Below, in pieces: positions 29,966-41,264 of a stretch of 64,000 nt of DNA. Source of the stretch: Undaria pinnatifida. Lineage: Eukaryota; Sar; Phaeophyceae; Laminariales; Alariaceae. The notes under the pieces were generated by a model that searched no databases, was not told the DNA's origin, and was given only the letters and a program-made list of their open reading frames with translations. The DNA is taken from assembly GCA_012845835.1 (NCBI GenBank), contig JABAKD010000006.1, positions 10,825,945 through 10,889,944 of the forward strand. The letters run 5' to 3'. Numbering within the stretch: position 1 is the first letter of the stretch; the number at the start of each line of letters is the position of its first letter. The position numbers and the translations under genes are program-made.

Positions 29966-30202
29966 GAAAAAACCTTGAAAAACGTTGCGTCCCTACCGTA
30001 CCATGCGTCGACACACGTCCACGGGTCGTCTAGATCCTACTTTTGCTGGTATGATACGTCGCATCATACAGATCCCATCAAACAAGCCTGTGGACGAGAG
30101 CCGTGTCATGCAAATCCAACATGGTAAACGTGATCTAGATCGTACATATTTAGTGAAATCAGGGGTCTATCCTTCCCGAAATATCTAGATCACGAAGTGA
30201 GG

Positions 30203-30548
30203 ATGACGCGTGCTACGATAGCGGTACGAGCTCGTAGCACCTATGGGCCAAACTACCCAAGTCTGACAGACGGGGATCCTTAACTGAGTGACTGCTCGGA
30301 AGCGTTGGATTGCCATTGCTGTTTTACTATAGTAGTTTATTGCATATCTATACCATAAAGTTGTTGATCGGGTTGCACCTTCGTTATTCTCAACCCCTAC
30401 AGAGCTGCGGTCACGTTTTTGGGAACAAAGTACTTGGAATTGGTGCGCAACGAACAAGCAAACGCCAGTTAATGGGGAAGGATTTAGAGAGCTCTGTACC
30501 TGTAGGAGCCTCAGAAAAAACTCATGCAAGCCAAGGCTAAGGTGGGGG
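30203..30548 (-). mobile_element. MITE-A copy, inverted and enlarged
   Basis: GACGCGTGCTACGATAGCGG then GCTCGTAGCACC gives the right-end hairpin in reverse. CCAAACTACCCAAGTCTGAC and GGATCCTTAACTGAGTGA follow. The left end near 30490-30548 holds GAGAGCTCTGTACC and GGAGCCTCAGAAAAAACTC. About 90 bp longer than other copies, partly from an internal GTACTTGGAATTGGTGC block shared with other repeats. Confidence 0.55.
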
Positions 30549-31400
30549 AACAATAGGGGGGTAGCTCACTCATAGGGCTGAAACGCGACCCGGCGTCTCT
30601 GCAGTTGAACGTTTTGGGGCTCCTTGGGATCGCGATATTCACCGCCAAAGCAATATTTGGTTAATCCGCGCCACCAAAGGACAAGTTAGGTTTTTTTCGT
30701 GAAGTGGGTAGTCACTCGCGCGAGTGGCCTGAACCTATTGGCGAAAACGGGATTATAATATAATATAATACTATAAGGTATGTGTTGTAGTACGTATAAT
30801 CATATATACAAGAAGAGTGGGAGTAATGACGAATTTCGGTCCGCGTTCACGGCGGACATTTCCTCATAACTGCACTAGGCCAAACCGACAGCGTGCACTA
30901 CTTACTCAGATCGAGTTCCATCTACAAAGCATCGACGACTTGACGTGACACCGGCGAGAGAATGTGCTCCCTATCTTGCTCGTCAATCCGACCCCGGGTT
31001 CATCGTGATCGTTCAGTCTCCATCGTGCAACGTGCATTTGAGCCCGGCGACAGACACTGTCATACATCCAGACATACAGAGATGAACATGTCAATTTTGA
31101 ACAAATTAAATAACGGCACCCTCAAAGTATTATTGTTTTCCATGTTTTGCTGTGTACACTTCCTTGCGGGTGCGCCTATGTACCGCTGTACGCGCGCGAC
31201 CCAATTAGGAAGAGGATTCTTTGAATCCTAGCTATAATACTATAATACCGTGTCCTTGGCCTGCATCCTTATCGTATCACACACGCCCACAGGTGGGAGG
31301 TACAAAGGACAGGAGTGTTGCCGCCATCAGACAGTCTCGGGTTCCGCCGTACTTCTTCGGAACATCATGCACGAGGATGAAAAAATCGCGTTTTCACATA
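30549..31400. other. Unassigned stretch
   Basis: A perfect palindrome, CACTCGCGCGAGTG, lies at about 30713-30726 and an ATAAT microsatellite at 30752-30775. No gene recognised. Confidence 0.35.
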
Positions 31401-31404
31401 CCCG

Positions 31405-32290
31405 TCATAATGCGTGTGATGGCACCCATCGGGGTTGTCGCACCGATCGGAGTCATGACACTGCGGAAAAAAGAGGAGAACGAAATGGTCTAATTCGAGT
31501 TTCGCACCCCTATCGGGGTTATCGCACCCGGTGTAATAACCCCGATGAAAAAAATCGCTTCGGGTGTACGGCGGCGTGCTACTGCGAGTGGGCGTGGGGC
31601 ACATTTTGAGTTGTAACGGGTAGAAGAGTACTCGCAGAACTTTATACAGGCGAATTGCGGTAACATCGGAGGGGCCTCCTTTTTGTGCACTGTCGCGGTG
31701 CGTGTGTAAAAACGAGTTGAGTTTTTTTATCGATTAATGGTTACAAAGTATCGTACACTCAGCCAAGCACAAGGCACACACATCCCGCAACCTATATCCA
31801 GAAGGCACTACCGTATTCGCTGAAAAACATAACAACAACACAGGGAACCAAACCAACAAGAAGCTGGAAGACCAGCTGAAACACTATTCCCAGCAGGGAG
31901 TCGCATCAACTTTTCATCCTTGCCTACCGTATACCAAACTCGCATTCGACTCCGCCGATCAGCACTCGCTGCACGTCACCAAGCTGCTACGTATCAGTTA
32001 TCGTGATGCTCACGCAATGGCCCACAGCACGAAAAAGACACAAAGGAAGCCGTTGTGGTATTATTCAATATCGCACCAATCGGAGTCATCGCACCAGGGT
32101 GTGCCTGTTTACAGCACCTTAGCACCATTTGCCGCTGCTATATTCTTCAGCATCATACGCATCGGGATTATCGCACCGGGGAGTGCGTTGAGGAGTGCGT
32201 TGAAAAAGCTAGAACGACTTCATTTATTTCGATTATCGCACGCCGGGGCTATCGCACCCACCGGAGTTATCGCACCGGGGTGCGATAAAA
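31405..32290 (+). repeat. Two clusters of palindromic TATCGCACC / ATCGGGGT words
   Basis: Words of type ATCGGRGTYATCGCACC occur at 31427-31460, 31511-31546, 32083-32101 and 32157-32289. Two form perfect stems: ATCGGGGTTAT (31512-31522) with ATAACCCCGAT (31536-31546), and TTATCGCACC (32268-32277) with GGTGCGATAA (32280-32289). The stretch between the clusters (31560-32070) shows nothing recognisable. Confidence 0.6.
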
Positions 32291-33410
32291 CTCCAGGAAA
32301 TGAATGATTAGAAAAAGATCGCACCCGGACGCATTGTTGCGGTATTTCCGTTAGCTAAGCAAGGTTAATGCGAACATGCACGTAACACGTTTATGGCTGA
32401 AATTAGGAGATGCGCCCGTCCGCAATTGTCTCGTGTGCTGGTTAAAGCAACTTCGAACGCGTATGCAATACCTCGGGAGCCAAACAGTTGTAGCTGTGTC
32501 CGTTGACCGCACCACATCTAGAAAGCTTACCCCACTGGTAACAACGGCGCCAGGCCGCGACGGAAGATATTTCCGGGGCGGTTGGTTGCAATATGGGCGA
32601 AACACTGAACGTAGCGCGGAGTTAGGGCCAGTGTCAACAATTTTTAAAAAACGACGTTGGAAAAAAGAGTTAAATCTAATAAGTATTTTATTGGTCAAAA
32701 CACGCAACATCATTAAAGAATCCAATTTCGCAGTAATTGAAATTTGGATTGAACGAAAAAAATGAAAAATACTTTTGGGAGGGAAGTTCAAATCTAATTT
32801 GGGAGTTGTCCCAACTTTACATGGCATGTTCGCGGTGGGACAATACACCCGGGGCAGCCTGACGCGATTTTTGGTCGCAGACGACGACGACCGAGGCCAC
32901 GATACGCGAACCTCAACGAGAGGCGACCGAGGCAATAGCCGCGCCCACACTTACAGACATAGAACATCGTACCCCGGCGGTGGCGCCTCAAAAACTATTA
33001 TGGCGGCCGCATTCCCAATTTTTCGGCGACCTCGCGGTGCCAAGTGGCACGAAAACCGACCCAACGCGCCAAAACACGAGTATTCGCTCAAGAGTTCGAT
33101 AGCATCATCGCCGTCGCTGTTCCGCGAGCGGCGTTTTAAAGCTCCCTCCGCCAACCCAAGATACCCTGGGTGTGATGGCTTCCTAGTCTGGCCCGCCAAA
33201 ATAAAGGAGAGGCTGGCGGCGGCGCCCACGCGACGACGGAAGCCGTCGCTCTTGTTTACTCTCGTCGGCCGTCGTCAACAGGGCACTGTGTGACTTGCTG
33301 CGTTATCTCAATGTCCCACATATTTGGAGATCAATGCACGCTTTCCTCGATAAGAACCAAATCAGTTGTTTTCGCGAAATCATATCCAAATTGGATTATA
33401 TTTTTTCCTA
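32291..33410. other. Unassigned stretch
   Basis: Overlapping open frames of 170-200 codons on both strands (32351-32950 -, 32775-33293 +) show no domain and overlap one another, so neither is called a gene. Confidence 0.3.
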
Positions 33411-34047
33411 CGGTCGGTTCAAGATAGACGGCAGAATTCTCTCCCCCACGAGTGCCACTCGCAATATCTAGTCAGAGGGTAAATATCTGGTATCATGCTG
33501 ACCCCCATGACCAGTGGAAAAGGGTGATACGGCCTGTTTTTTTTCAACGGCCTCGGGAGGTCTCTACGAGCGAAACTCGTATCTACCATTGACAGGCCTT
33601 CAATTTTTTCAATAGTGTTCAGGCTGTTTCCAAGCGGGGGCGAAAAAACAATTGCATCTCAAGGTACACGAACCGGCTCACCTGTTTTGCTCTGCTCACA
33701 AAAAAAGCGGCCAAACTATGCCAAAATACAAATCTGGAACCACCTCTCCCACTGTAATACATGTGCACGCCATGTTTAAGAGATAAACCTGATATTTTGC
33801 ACACGTGTTCTATATGCCCATCCCGAGGCCTGACCTCCGGGTGTTTTTTATTTTTTTATTCCCGCCGAAAATGTTTGGTCTTAAGTGATGCAAATTTTCC
33901 AAAAGATCTTAACTGACGAAAAATCAGGCCAAAAACAAAATATACAGATGAGATCTTCGCAACGGCACATAGACGACGTGTACAAAATTTCGCGATCTGG
34001 ACATTCGCCGAGGAATAAAATTCCGTCGCTTAGCTTGAACCAGCCTG
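33411..34047 (-). mobile_element. TA-flanked foldback element, copy 1
   Basis: Ends CGGTCGGTTCAAG and CTTGAACCAGCCTG are inverted copies, each bordered by TA (33409-33410 and 34048-34049). Internal arms carry TTTTGCACACGTGTTCTATA (33797 onward) and, inverted, TAGACGACGTGTACAAAATT (33972 onward). It aligns in reverse to 44646-45478. No transposase frame. TA duplication and short termini fit a non-autonomous Tc1/mariner-type element. Confidence 0.65.
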
Positions 34048-34053
34048 TATTAT

Positions 34054-34240
34054 AGTTAGATTTACTTTTAATCGTCAACACTGGCCCTTACAGAGGCCAA
34101 AGCGACCAAAATCTGATTTGTTGAATATACAATACACCGGAAAGAGACGCAAACTCGAATCTCGTGTATTGCATTTCTCCGCACCTAGAATATGATACCC
34201 AGGGCAATCATGCGTAGTGACTGCACAAAAAAATAGCACA
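34054..34240. other. Unassigned spacer
   Basis: Nothing recognised. Confidence 0.3.
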
Positions 34241-36365
34241 CCCTGGACAATAGGTTCCAGGTCAATAGGCAATCGATAGGGTCCTACTCCAATAGGAGAC
34301 CTATTGTTGCCCGCGATAGGTAACAATGAATGGGTATTTTTCGTAGCCTATTGGGGCCGACAATGGGTACCGATTGGCGTCTTCAATGATCTACTGTTTG
34401 GCCAATAGCCTATTGTACCTATTTATCTGAACATAATGGTACAACAACTAGGTATCGATAGACATTTGCAGGACGGTATTGTTTGGGCGATAGGATATTG
34501 GCACTGAGAGCCTGAACCTATGGGTTTGTCCGATACGTGTCGATATACCTTTCACCGAAAGTATTGCTTCGGAAAATAGGTATCGATACACCATTCACAC
34601 CTATATTGTTTGGGGCGATAGGTATTGACGCACCTTTCACCATTCTGTTGTTTCGGGTGATAGGTATCGATTTCCCCATTTTATAGTTTCAGTGTTGGAG
34701 AGCAGAGGCGCTTGAAGACAGCCCGTCAAGGTACAATCAACGCTATTTCGCCATTCATCATCCACGCCGCACGCCCCTTCAGCCCAGCGGAGAATCCTCG
34801 AAAACGGCGCTGTCTGTCCGTGTTGTGCCCTAAGAAGCTCAAAGTGGATGGTTACAACAACAAGGTGGTGATTACTACGTATGTGTGGTCGATGCGAAGC
34901 TCAAGCCTGCAGTGCTTTAGAGCGACCTGTTTGTGAGCTGTCGAGCTCCTTCTCATACCCTGGATAATACCCTATCGAATAGGCTATTGGGCCAACAATA
35001 GGTGGGCAACTATGAGGATCGATGCCTGATAATACCCTATCGAATAGGCTATTGGGCCAACAATAGGTGGGCAACTATGAGGATCGATTCCTATGGCGGG
35101 GCACAATAGCTCGGCTTCGGGGTCTATCGATAGGTACTGTAGGCAACAACAGGGTTATGGTAGTGGCCACAATTGCATATTGTGCGGCCGATATGCTTGC
35201 GAAGGTGTATATCGATAGGTATCTTGGGCACCGACGTAATTCGAAAATGACTCCCAACAGGCTATAGTTCGAAATAATACCTTTTTATCGCCACCAACGG
35301 ATGCCTATTGGTTAAAGCGATAGGTGTGCGATGATATCGATCGATACCTATTGTTCAATGTAATAGGTTTGCAAGGGCGTCGATCGATGCCTATCGCCCA
35401 ATTTAATGGGTTCTCAAGGGTATCGATCGATACCTACTGACAATTTAATATATCACATATCATTGCAAAGGTTTTGATCGATACCTACTGCTTGTCAACG
35501 TATACCCTCGTACTGCTTAGAACATACCTATACGTGCCGTATACCCCAGGCCATTGTGTGAATGAATACCTTGGATGATAGCAATAACATGTACCTTGAC
35601 CTACTTCTTGCCTTTTGTTTCAAAACAGCAGATTTACGATAATACCTGGTATTAAAACATATTTTAATTAATCGATAGGCTTGTGATAATTTCAATCGAT
35701 ATGTAAGGAAATGAAGGAGTAGATTAAAAAAATGTTGGGAAAGGAAATGGGGAAATGGTTGGCAGAAGATACCGCTGGTTTTTGGAGGGATTATTCGACT
35801 TCATAGATACTACTGCTTTATGGAAGGATACTCGATTGACATCGGAACGTATAATGTAGGAGGGCAAAAATAATGAAAATACGTATCGATACTCAACTAA
35901 TCGATATTCGATACACCAACCTGCGCACAGACCAACAGGCGCACTCAACACGTGGTAGACAACTATGCAGTTTTTTTTTTTCATATATACTTACTTCTCA
36001 TAGCAATATATATCAATTGACCATTTCAGACACTAGGTATCGATCGACACGTACTTTCACGTACCTATTGGCCACAGTAATAGGCATCGATCGACCTTTT
36101 TACATAACTATTGCAAGAACAATAGCCTACTGTGCCGATCTATCACAACCTATCGGTCGAAGAAATACGTATCGATAGACATCTCCACACACCTATCTTG
36201 AGAACAATAATAGCATATTGCGCCAATTTCTCTGAACCTATTGGTCCAATCAATGGGTATCGATCGACAAATTTGAATACATATCGAACGCGTCAATAGG
36301 TATCGATATGCAACACGCCAAACTATTGACATTCAATAGCCCTATTTTTTCACATCGAATAGGAA
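34241..36365. repeat. Degenerate array of ATCGAT and CAATAGG words
   Basis: Over 2 kb, words such as AATAGGTATCGATAGAC, TCGATCGATACCTATTG and GCCTATTGTGCC recur at irregular spacing (about 45-95 bp). Words read AGGTATCGAT in 34400-34670 and 36030-36310 but ATCGATACCT in 35330-35500, so orientation alternates. A recent 65-bp tandem duplication lies at 34963-35027 and 35028-35092. A non-repeat insert (about 34690-34940) has an open frame without a recognised domain. Confidence 0.75.
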
Positions 36366-36570
36366 TTTATGGACTTCAAAGTCCACATTTCAATAACGGC
36401 GGCCCGTGCCCACCAGAGAACCGTCCATTCTCGTATCGATGAAATGCTAACGGGGAGGGTTGTATCAATCAAAACAACCAAAATGTGTGGCAAGACGGCA
36501 TTGACCCGCCATTTCTCATTAACACCGTACCCATCTCGGCATATCACGGCTAACCCCCGGCGTGAAGGTG
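36366..36570. other. Unassigned spacer
   Basis: Nothing recognised. Confidence 0.3.
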
Positions 36571-36571
36571 A

Positions 36572-36632
36572 TGATCATGATTTTGTTCTCACCACAGCTC
36601 ATTTCCGTGAACTCTAGCCCGCGCTCACAAAA
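36572..36632 (-). mobile_element. LINE-type 3'-end fragment
   Basis: TTCTCACCACAGCTCATTTC, then GAACTCTAGCCCGCGCTCAC resembles the LINE 3' terminus (TTCTCACATTAACTC...AGTCCGTGGTCAC) and even more the fragment at 58566-58612. Confidence 0.45.
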
Positions 36633-36854
36633 AAATGGCTAAAAAAGCATCACTACGGAAGAAAAAACAAGTCCCAAGGCTATTCGGAAAGTGCCGTGCT
36701 GTTCTATGCGCAGGCAGGAGATTTTCCCTTTTTGGCGTAAAGTTGAAAAAAACGAGCCCGAGATTCCCTAATACTACTGCACAAGTGATGATACACCAAA
36801 CCTAGATGACATTTCCCATTACAATATGGGCGCAGTCCTAGGAGGACGCTGCTG

Positions 36855-36985
36855 CTGTTGTTCTTACGTGAATTATTCGCCAAAATCTAGTCCGTGTCCA
36901 CAGGGCAGGCTCCAATCTCTCAGAGTGGGTTTAATCCACTGGGCTACTGGTACAGGATAACAGTGGTGTACCCATTTGAAGACCG
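36855..36985 (-). mobile_element. LINE-type 3'-end fragment
   Basis: GTTGTTCTTACGTGAATTAT then AATCTAGTCCGTGTCCACAG, GGCAGGCTCCAATCTCTCAG and CAGTGGTGTACCCA parallel the LINE 3' end at 19690-19830, including the CTG/GTT-rich tail. Confidence 0.6.
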
Positions 36986-37300
36986 TCCGGTTTTAAGACT
37001 TTTTGGGGAATAATACCAGGTCAATCGGCTTCTCACGAAAAAAGTTAGTTGGAACTAGTATAAAACAATTTTGCAGCAACGTAAGATATCCGGTGGACCA
37101 CAGTAGATATAAGACTACCCAAATTGGCTTGTCACGGGGTGGTTATAAGGTGGATTCAGTACTGTGACCAGTTGCGCACCTGCCCAGTCTGGCAGCACAC
37201 GTACTGGTGCTGGCTACACCTCAGGAAAAAACAAAACAAACCCAAACGATGGACACAACCAAAGCAAGTCGTAAAACAGGTACAGTACGAAGCGCCCAAA
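36986..37300. other. Unassigned stretch
   Basis: Contains a TTAGTTGGAACTAGTATAAA variant of a dispersed word; otherwise unrecognised. Confidence 0.3.
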
Positions 37301-37305
37301 GGTTT

Positions 37306-37410
37306 GCTTAGTAAGGTATATACTTTGGGGTTACCGGCTACCCAGTCAGTGTGGATATTTAGAAAATACTCGAGTATATACCCGGGTACCCCCAGAGCCA
37401 TAAACTAAGC
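37306..37410 (+). mobile_element. MITE-C copy 1
   Basis: Inverted ends GCTTAGT/ACTAAGC surround GGTATATACTTTGGGG and the near-palindromic AGTATATACCCGGGTACCCC core. Confidence 0.65.
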
Positions 37411-37612
37411 TATAAAGTTGTTCGGGCTGGTCGGTGTTACTTGCTCGGTTACTTGCGCGGTGCTACCGACTACCATATTACTTATTCAGTCAAGAGTTTT
37501 TTATGCTGTTATCGCACTTTCATCGCTCATAGGGACGGCCTTTTGGCTTGCGAAACACCCGGGATTTCAAGCAAACCACGTCCCGACGGAGAAGCTTGCA
37601 CCATGCTACACG

Positions 37613-37716
37613 TTCGGTAGGGTATATATTTTGGGGTAACCAGGTAGGCTGTTTAGGCACCACTTGGATGTGCACCCGGGTGCCCCCACCGATATAGATA
37701 TATATATAATCTACTA
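37613..37716 (+). mobile_element. MITE-C copy 2
   Basis: TTCGGTAGGGTATATATTTT, GGGGTAACCAGG and GTGCACCCGGGTGCCCCC occur in family order; the right end is decayed into a TA microsatellite. Confidence 0.5.
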
Positions 37717-37720
37717 TACG

Positions 37721-37820
37721 TTTAGTAGGGTGAGTATATAGGGAACCGGGTACCCACCCTGGTTGTTAGAAAATACTCGGGTATGTAACCGGGTGCCCCC
37801 AAAGCATATACCCTACTAAA
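37721..37820 (+). mobile_element. MITE-C copy 3, intact termini
   Basis: An exactly 100-bp block with perfect 11-bp ends TTTAGTAGGGT and ACCCTACTAAA. Core: AATACTCGGGTATGTAACCG then GGTGCCCCC. It is the reference copy for this family. Confidence 0.75.
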
Positions 37821-38190
37821 AAAACGTTTGAAAGGGTATACCCCTGGTACATTATAGGACAATACTCTTTTTTCATCCTGCCGTAAGCGCCAATCAACGC
37901 CAAGAGTAGCAAAACCGGGTAGGGTACACAGAGTATCTTCTGACAGGCCAGCCTATTGTTCAGTCCTTGAGATTGCTCACGAGTGTTCGTTCCTTAGAGG
38001 TAGAATGCGGGAGCGTATTCCATTTCCACACCTCAAGGAAGACCAGATGAACTACCAAACGCCCACCTGCTATCCCCCTCAACACATACGCCTTCCTATT
38101 CTCATAGAAATGTTCTAGTTACCTATTTGCATGTTCTTTCCGATATCTGCAGTTGATCACCGACCTTCCAAGATAATACCACAACAGCAA
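37821..38190. other. Unassigned spacer between MITE-C copies
   Basis: Nothing recognised apart from a short AACCGGGTAGGGTACA word (37912) reminiscent of MITE-C. Confidence 0.3.
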
Positions 38191-38260
38191 TCGGGTAGGT
38201 TGCTCAGGAATTAGTCGGGTATATACCCGGGTGCCCCCAGACGTAACATACCCTACTAAA
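38191..38260 (+). mobile_element. MITE-C copy 4
   Basis: TCGGGTAGGTTGCTC, GTCGGGTATATACCCGGGTG and right end ACATACCCTACTAAA. Left end decayed. Confidence 0.55.
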
Positions 38261-38499
38261 CACACCGCACCAAACGTCAAGCGTCGCGCACCTAGCTAGG
38301 CGACGTATTGAGCAGGAGCCGCATCCTTTCGCTGACGAAGGCTAGGATAGGGGGAGTAGCCTCATTTTCACTAGGGAGTGCAAGTCATTCGCGCGTATGG
38401 CTCGATGCCTCGCTCCAACATAGACTTAAAAATGATATCGTGTTGTTGGCGCAAAAACACTTTAATGGCGGTGCATATCGCAAAATCGAAACACCCATA

Positions 38500-38835
38500 T
38501 AGAGCCGGTGTCCCCGGCGGTTCAGTAGTTTTCCGCGTAACTGATGGGATCGACGTCGTAGGTTCGAGTTCAGCAAGGGACTCTTTCTTGATATCAATCA
38601 TTGACAGGCCGAAAGTGCGAGATCGCAAGCTGGCGAAATTCGATGCAAAATGACAACCAAAAAAACAGAAAAGTGGTGATGCTGAACCCTGTGCGCGATC
38701 GAAATAAAAATGAAAGCGCGTACCGGGGGGGATAAGGGGAGGCACCTGCGACCACGGCTTGTCCAAAAGGTCGCTGCGGGTAAAAACCCCTAACGAGTTG
38801 GGCTGGAAAGTAAAAGTTGATGATTAATTATATAC
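38500..38835 (+). mobile_element. SINE-like repeat, copy 2
   Basis: Head with box-A-like GGCGGTTCAGTAG (38514) and box-B-like GGTTCGAGTTC (38559). Body shares GATGCTGAACCCTGTGC, GGCACCTGCGACCAC, GGTCGCTGCGGGTAAAA and GGGCTGGAAAGTAAAAG words with 16120-16470. 3' end A/T-rich (TGATGATTAATTATATACC). Confidence 0.5.
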
Positions 38836-39044
38836 CGGTATACAGTAGATAAGCGCGCGAGGGCTGAAAAAATGGCCCCAAAATTGACCCCCCTATCGTA
38901 AAGAATAGCCTTCATCCGCTTGCCGCTTCCGGTTTCTCCCCCCGCCGCCACTACCTTGGTCTACGAGTTGAGCTACAAAATATCAGTCATCTTACAAAAA
39001 AAAAACTAACATGGCTGTATCTCTAAGGGAGACACCAGTAGTAC

Positions 39045-39195
39045 CTAGTGTTATAAGGCTTAGTTTAGATGAGCTATTGGTTAACCTTTTGCAAGTGGTC
39101 AAACGGACTAATTCCCCACTAAGTCCTTCGCAAATGGCGTCGTCGACAGACCATGGGTTTTTTGGGTCGTGGGTTCGATCCCCAACATCCACAAT
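39045..39195 (+). repeat. Repeat with tRNA-like box B
   Basis: The first 75 bp (GTTATAAGGCTTAGTTTAGA, GAGCTATTGGTTAACC, GGTCAAACGGACTAAT) recur at 39337-39412. The end carries GTGGGTTCGATCCCC (39170-39184), a good box B and T-loop. Possibly another tRNA-derived SINE. Confidence 0.4.
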
Positions 39196-39336
39196 AATAA
39201 ACTTTTCAGATTTTCCCCATGTCGAACTTGAAAAATACCCTCCCTGGTACCGCAGGGAATAAAACGACTTGGATAAATGACAGGTCCGCCCGTATATCCG
39301 GCCGACCTGCTATGCCGCCGTTTCAGGGGGGGGAAG

Positions 39337-39415
39337 TGTTACAAGGCTTAGTTTGGGTAAGCTATTGGTTAACCTTTTGCAAATGGTCAAACGGACTAAT
39401 ACCCCACTAATACCT
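39337..39415 (+). repeat. Second copy of the 39045 repeat, 5' part only
   Basis: GTTACAAGGCTTAGTTTGGG, AAGCTATTGGTTAACC and CAAACGGACTAATACC; similarity ends before the box-B region. Confidence 0.6.
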
Positions 39416-40160
39416 TAACACTAGTATAAAACAGCAGACGTCGCGCACCTAGTTGGACGAAATCTTGGCCAGAAAGTCGGATCATTTTGCTTGCCCTCTC
39501 CGGCTTCCTCCCCCCGCCGCTCCTGCGATTGATACCGCCTCCGCTGCCGAAACCCCGGCCCCTGCCACCCACGTTAGCCATGTCAATCGCATGCATGATA
39601 AACCAGTCCGGGGTACGCTGGAAGAAAGTCTACATGAAACTAAAAGAAGAACGAAGGGGGGGGTGGGATACTCGTATTTATTACAACTGCTTGTTTTCCT
39701 ACGGCAATGTAGCGTAGATGCCGTATTGATATAAATCAAGCATCCTTCCGTAAAGCAGTACCCTGCTATCTTCTATGACTCTCAGCCAACCATTCCCAAA
39801 GTCCCTCTTCGCGACACCTTTTCAATTAAAGCTCTAAGGTATCCTATATTCCTTATCAACGTTCCGTCTCCAGGTCATTAGCGGTATACTCATATCATGC
39901 GTGCCCGTAGTCTCTAAGACCATAGACCCTCACCTCCTTTGCAAAGCACAGGGGTGGGAGGGCAGAGGGAGAGGGGGAGATTCATTTACGACGTAGGTGG
40001 AACAACTAGTTTACCCATGATGATTCAAGACGTTAACGAACTTTCACGTTCGAGGGGGACGGTATACCTTCCGCTTACCCCGTACAGGTAAGAACTTTTC
40101 CGTGTCCGAACTCTGCCCACATGGAACGCCCGATATGTGTGCAGGCGTTGTCCCGCGCTA
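39416..40160. other. Unassigned stretch
   Basis: GTCGCGCACCTAG at 39438 recurs at 38283. A C-rich tract lies at 39500-39560. No gene recognised. Confidence 0.3.
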
Positions 40161-40430
40161 GGGCAGTACCCTTTAGTGCGGTGCTCCTGTTTAGTGCGAT
40201 GAGAATCGCTTGTCACGACATGCTCGCCGTATAGAGTAGTGCACTCAACATCGCGAGTTAGCGCGGGGTCCCACTTTAGTGCGGGTATCGTCGACTGGCA
40301 TGTCAACGCACTAATAATGCGGGACCACGTCTCTGTATGCACAATTCGACGCGGGTGGACTAGGGAAGAGAGTGCTGAACGTCTCACGATAAAAAATGAA
40401 GGCGTGCACCTAGGGAGTGCGGGGGGGGGG
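40160..40430 (+). repeat. TTTAGTGCG-type interspersed words
   Basis: CTTTAGTGCGG, GTTTAGTGCGATG, CTTTAGTGCGGG and several CACTA counterparts recur within 0.2 kb, with no strict period. Confidence 0.35.
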
Positions 40431-40689
40431 GCGTCTGCTGTACAACCCCGGATATTGAGTTGCGAAATCCGAGGGAACTGGAAGAAAGCTACAGAGGAAA
40501 CGCAGTACCTGTTGGTTGGGGTGGAACTACAGAAAGGGGGGGGGGAAAGACATGGTGCGGGAATGCAACGGATACCACAAAACCTTTGGCGTGAGCTTGT
40601 ATGATAGACCAGTCTGGACGTACATGCAACCCCCAGCGGTCCTTACATTTATGTCCAGAGCCGAACATGTGAGGTATCTATTAGTTTTT

Positions 40690-40928
40690 ATAAACGGAAG
40701 CACTTTTCGGCAAAATATTTTCTGAATGACGGGACTCCTTGACCTGGCATCATGGGAATGACGTTCATGTTTTGCAACATGATCCGTTGTGTGCTTAGAC
40801 CATGGTATTGTTTATCGGGTTGCAATTTCATTTTAGCTCGATTTTTGGTGATCTGTTATGGGTGGGGTATAGAGCTCCTCAAGTCAGAAGCCTCGCAAAA
40901 TCAGGTGTAATCCTACCGTGGTACGTAC
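40690..40928 (-). mobile_element. MITE-A copy, inverted
   Basis: AATGACGGGACTCCTTGACC (right block), then TATAGAGCTCCTCAAGTCAG, AAGCCTCGCAAAATCAGGTG and TAATCCTACCGTGGTACG (left end), all as reverse complement. Confidence 0.5.
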
Positions 40929-41260
40929 CATTATTAGAGTATGGATGTATGTGTCTAATGTTGATTATTTCCGTCCTTCGCCACACTTCACTCGGTTCCA
41001 AATATTGTTGTGTTTGCGATCCGACAATGTGCACCGTGTGTCAATCGCAAAAACAATCCAGGCGTTGTCCTAACGTGCAATAGCGTAAAAGACCCACACG
41101 ATGCCTGTACGAGGACAAAACACATCCCATGCTGGGGTCCAGAAAACCATGCAGTTCAGTCTAGGTACGATTCGGTAACCCACACAGCAATAGGTGCATG
41201 TTTTGCTTTATACTAGGTACCAGGCATGTTGCTTCCGTTCTACGAACCTGGCGATACTAT
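40929..41260. other. Unassigned stretch
   Basis: Nothing recognised. Confidence 0.3.
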
Positions 41261-41264
41261 ACTA

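Noticed and set aside
32351-32950. 199-codon minus-strand frame
   Set aside because: No motif, basic composition, and overlapped by a + strand frame of similar length; no splice or start context supports it.
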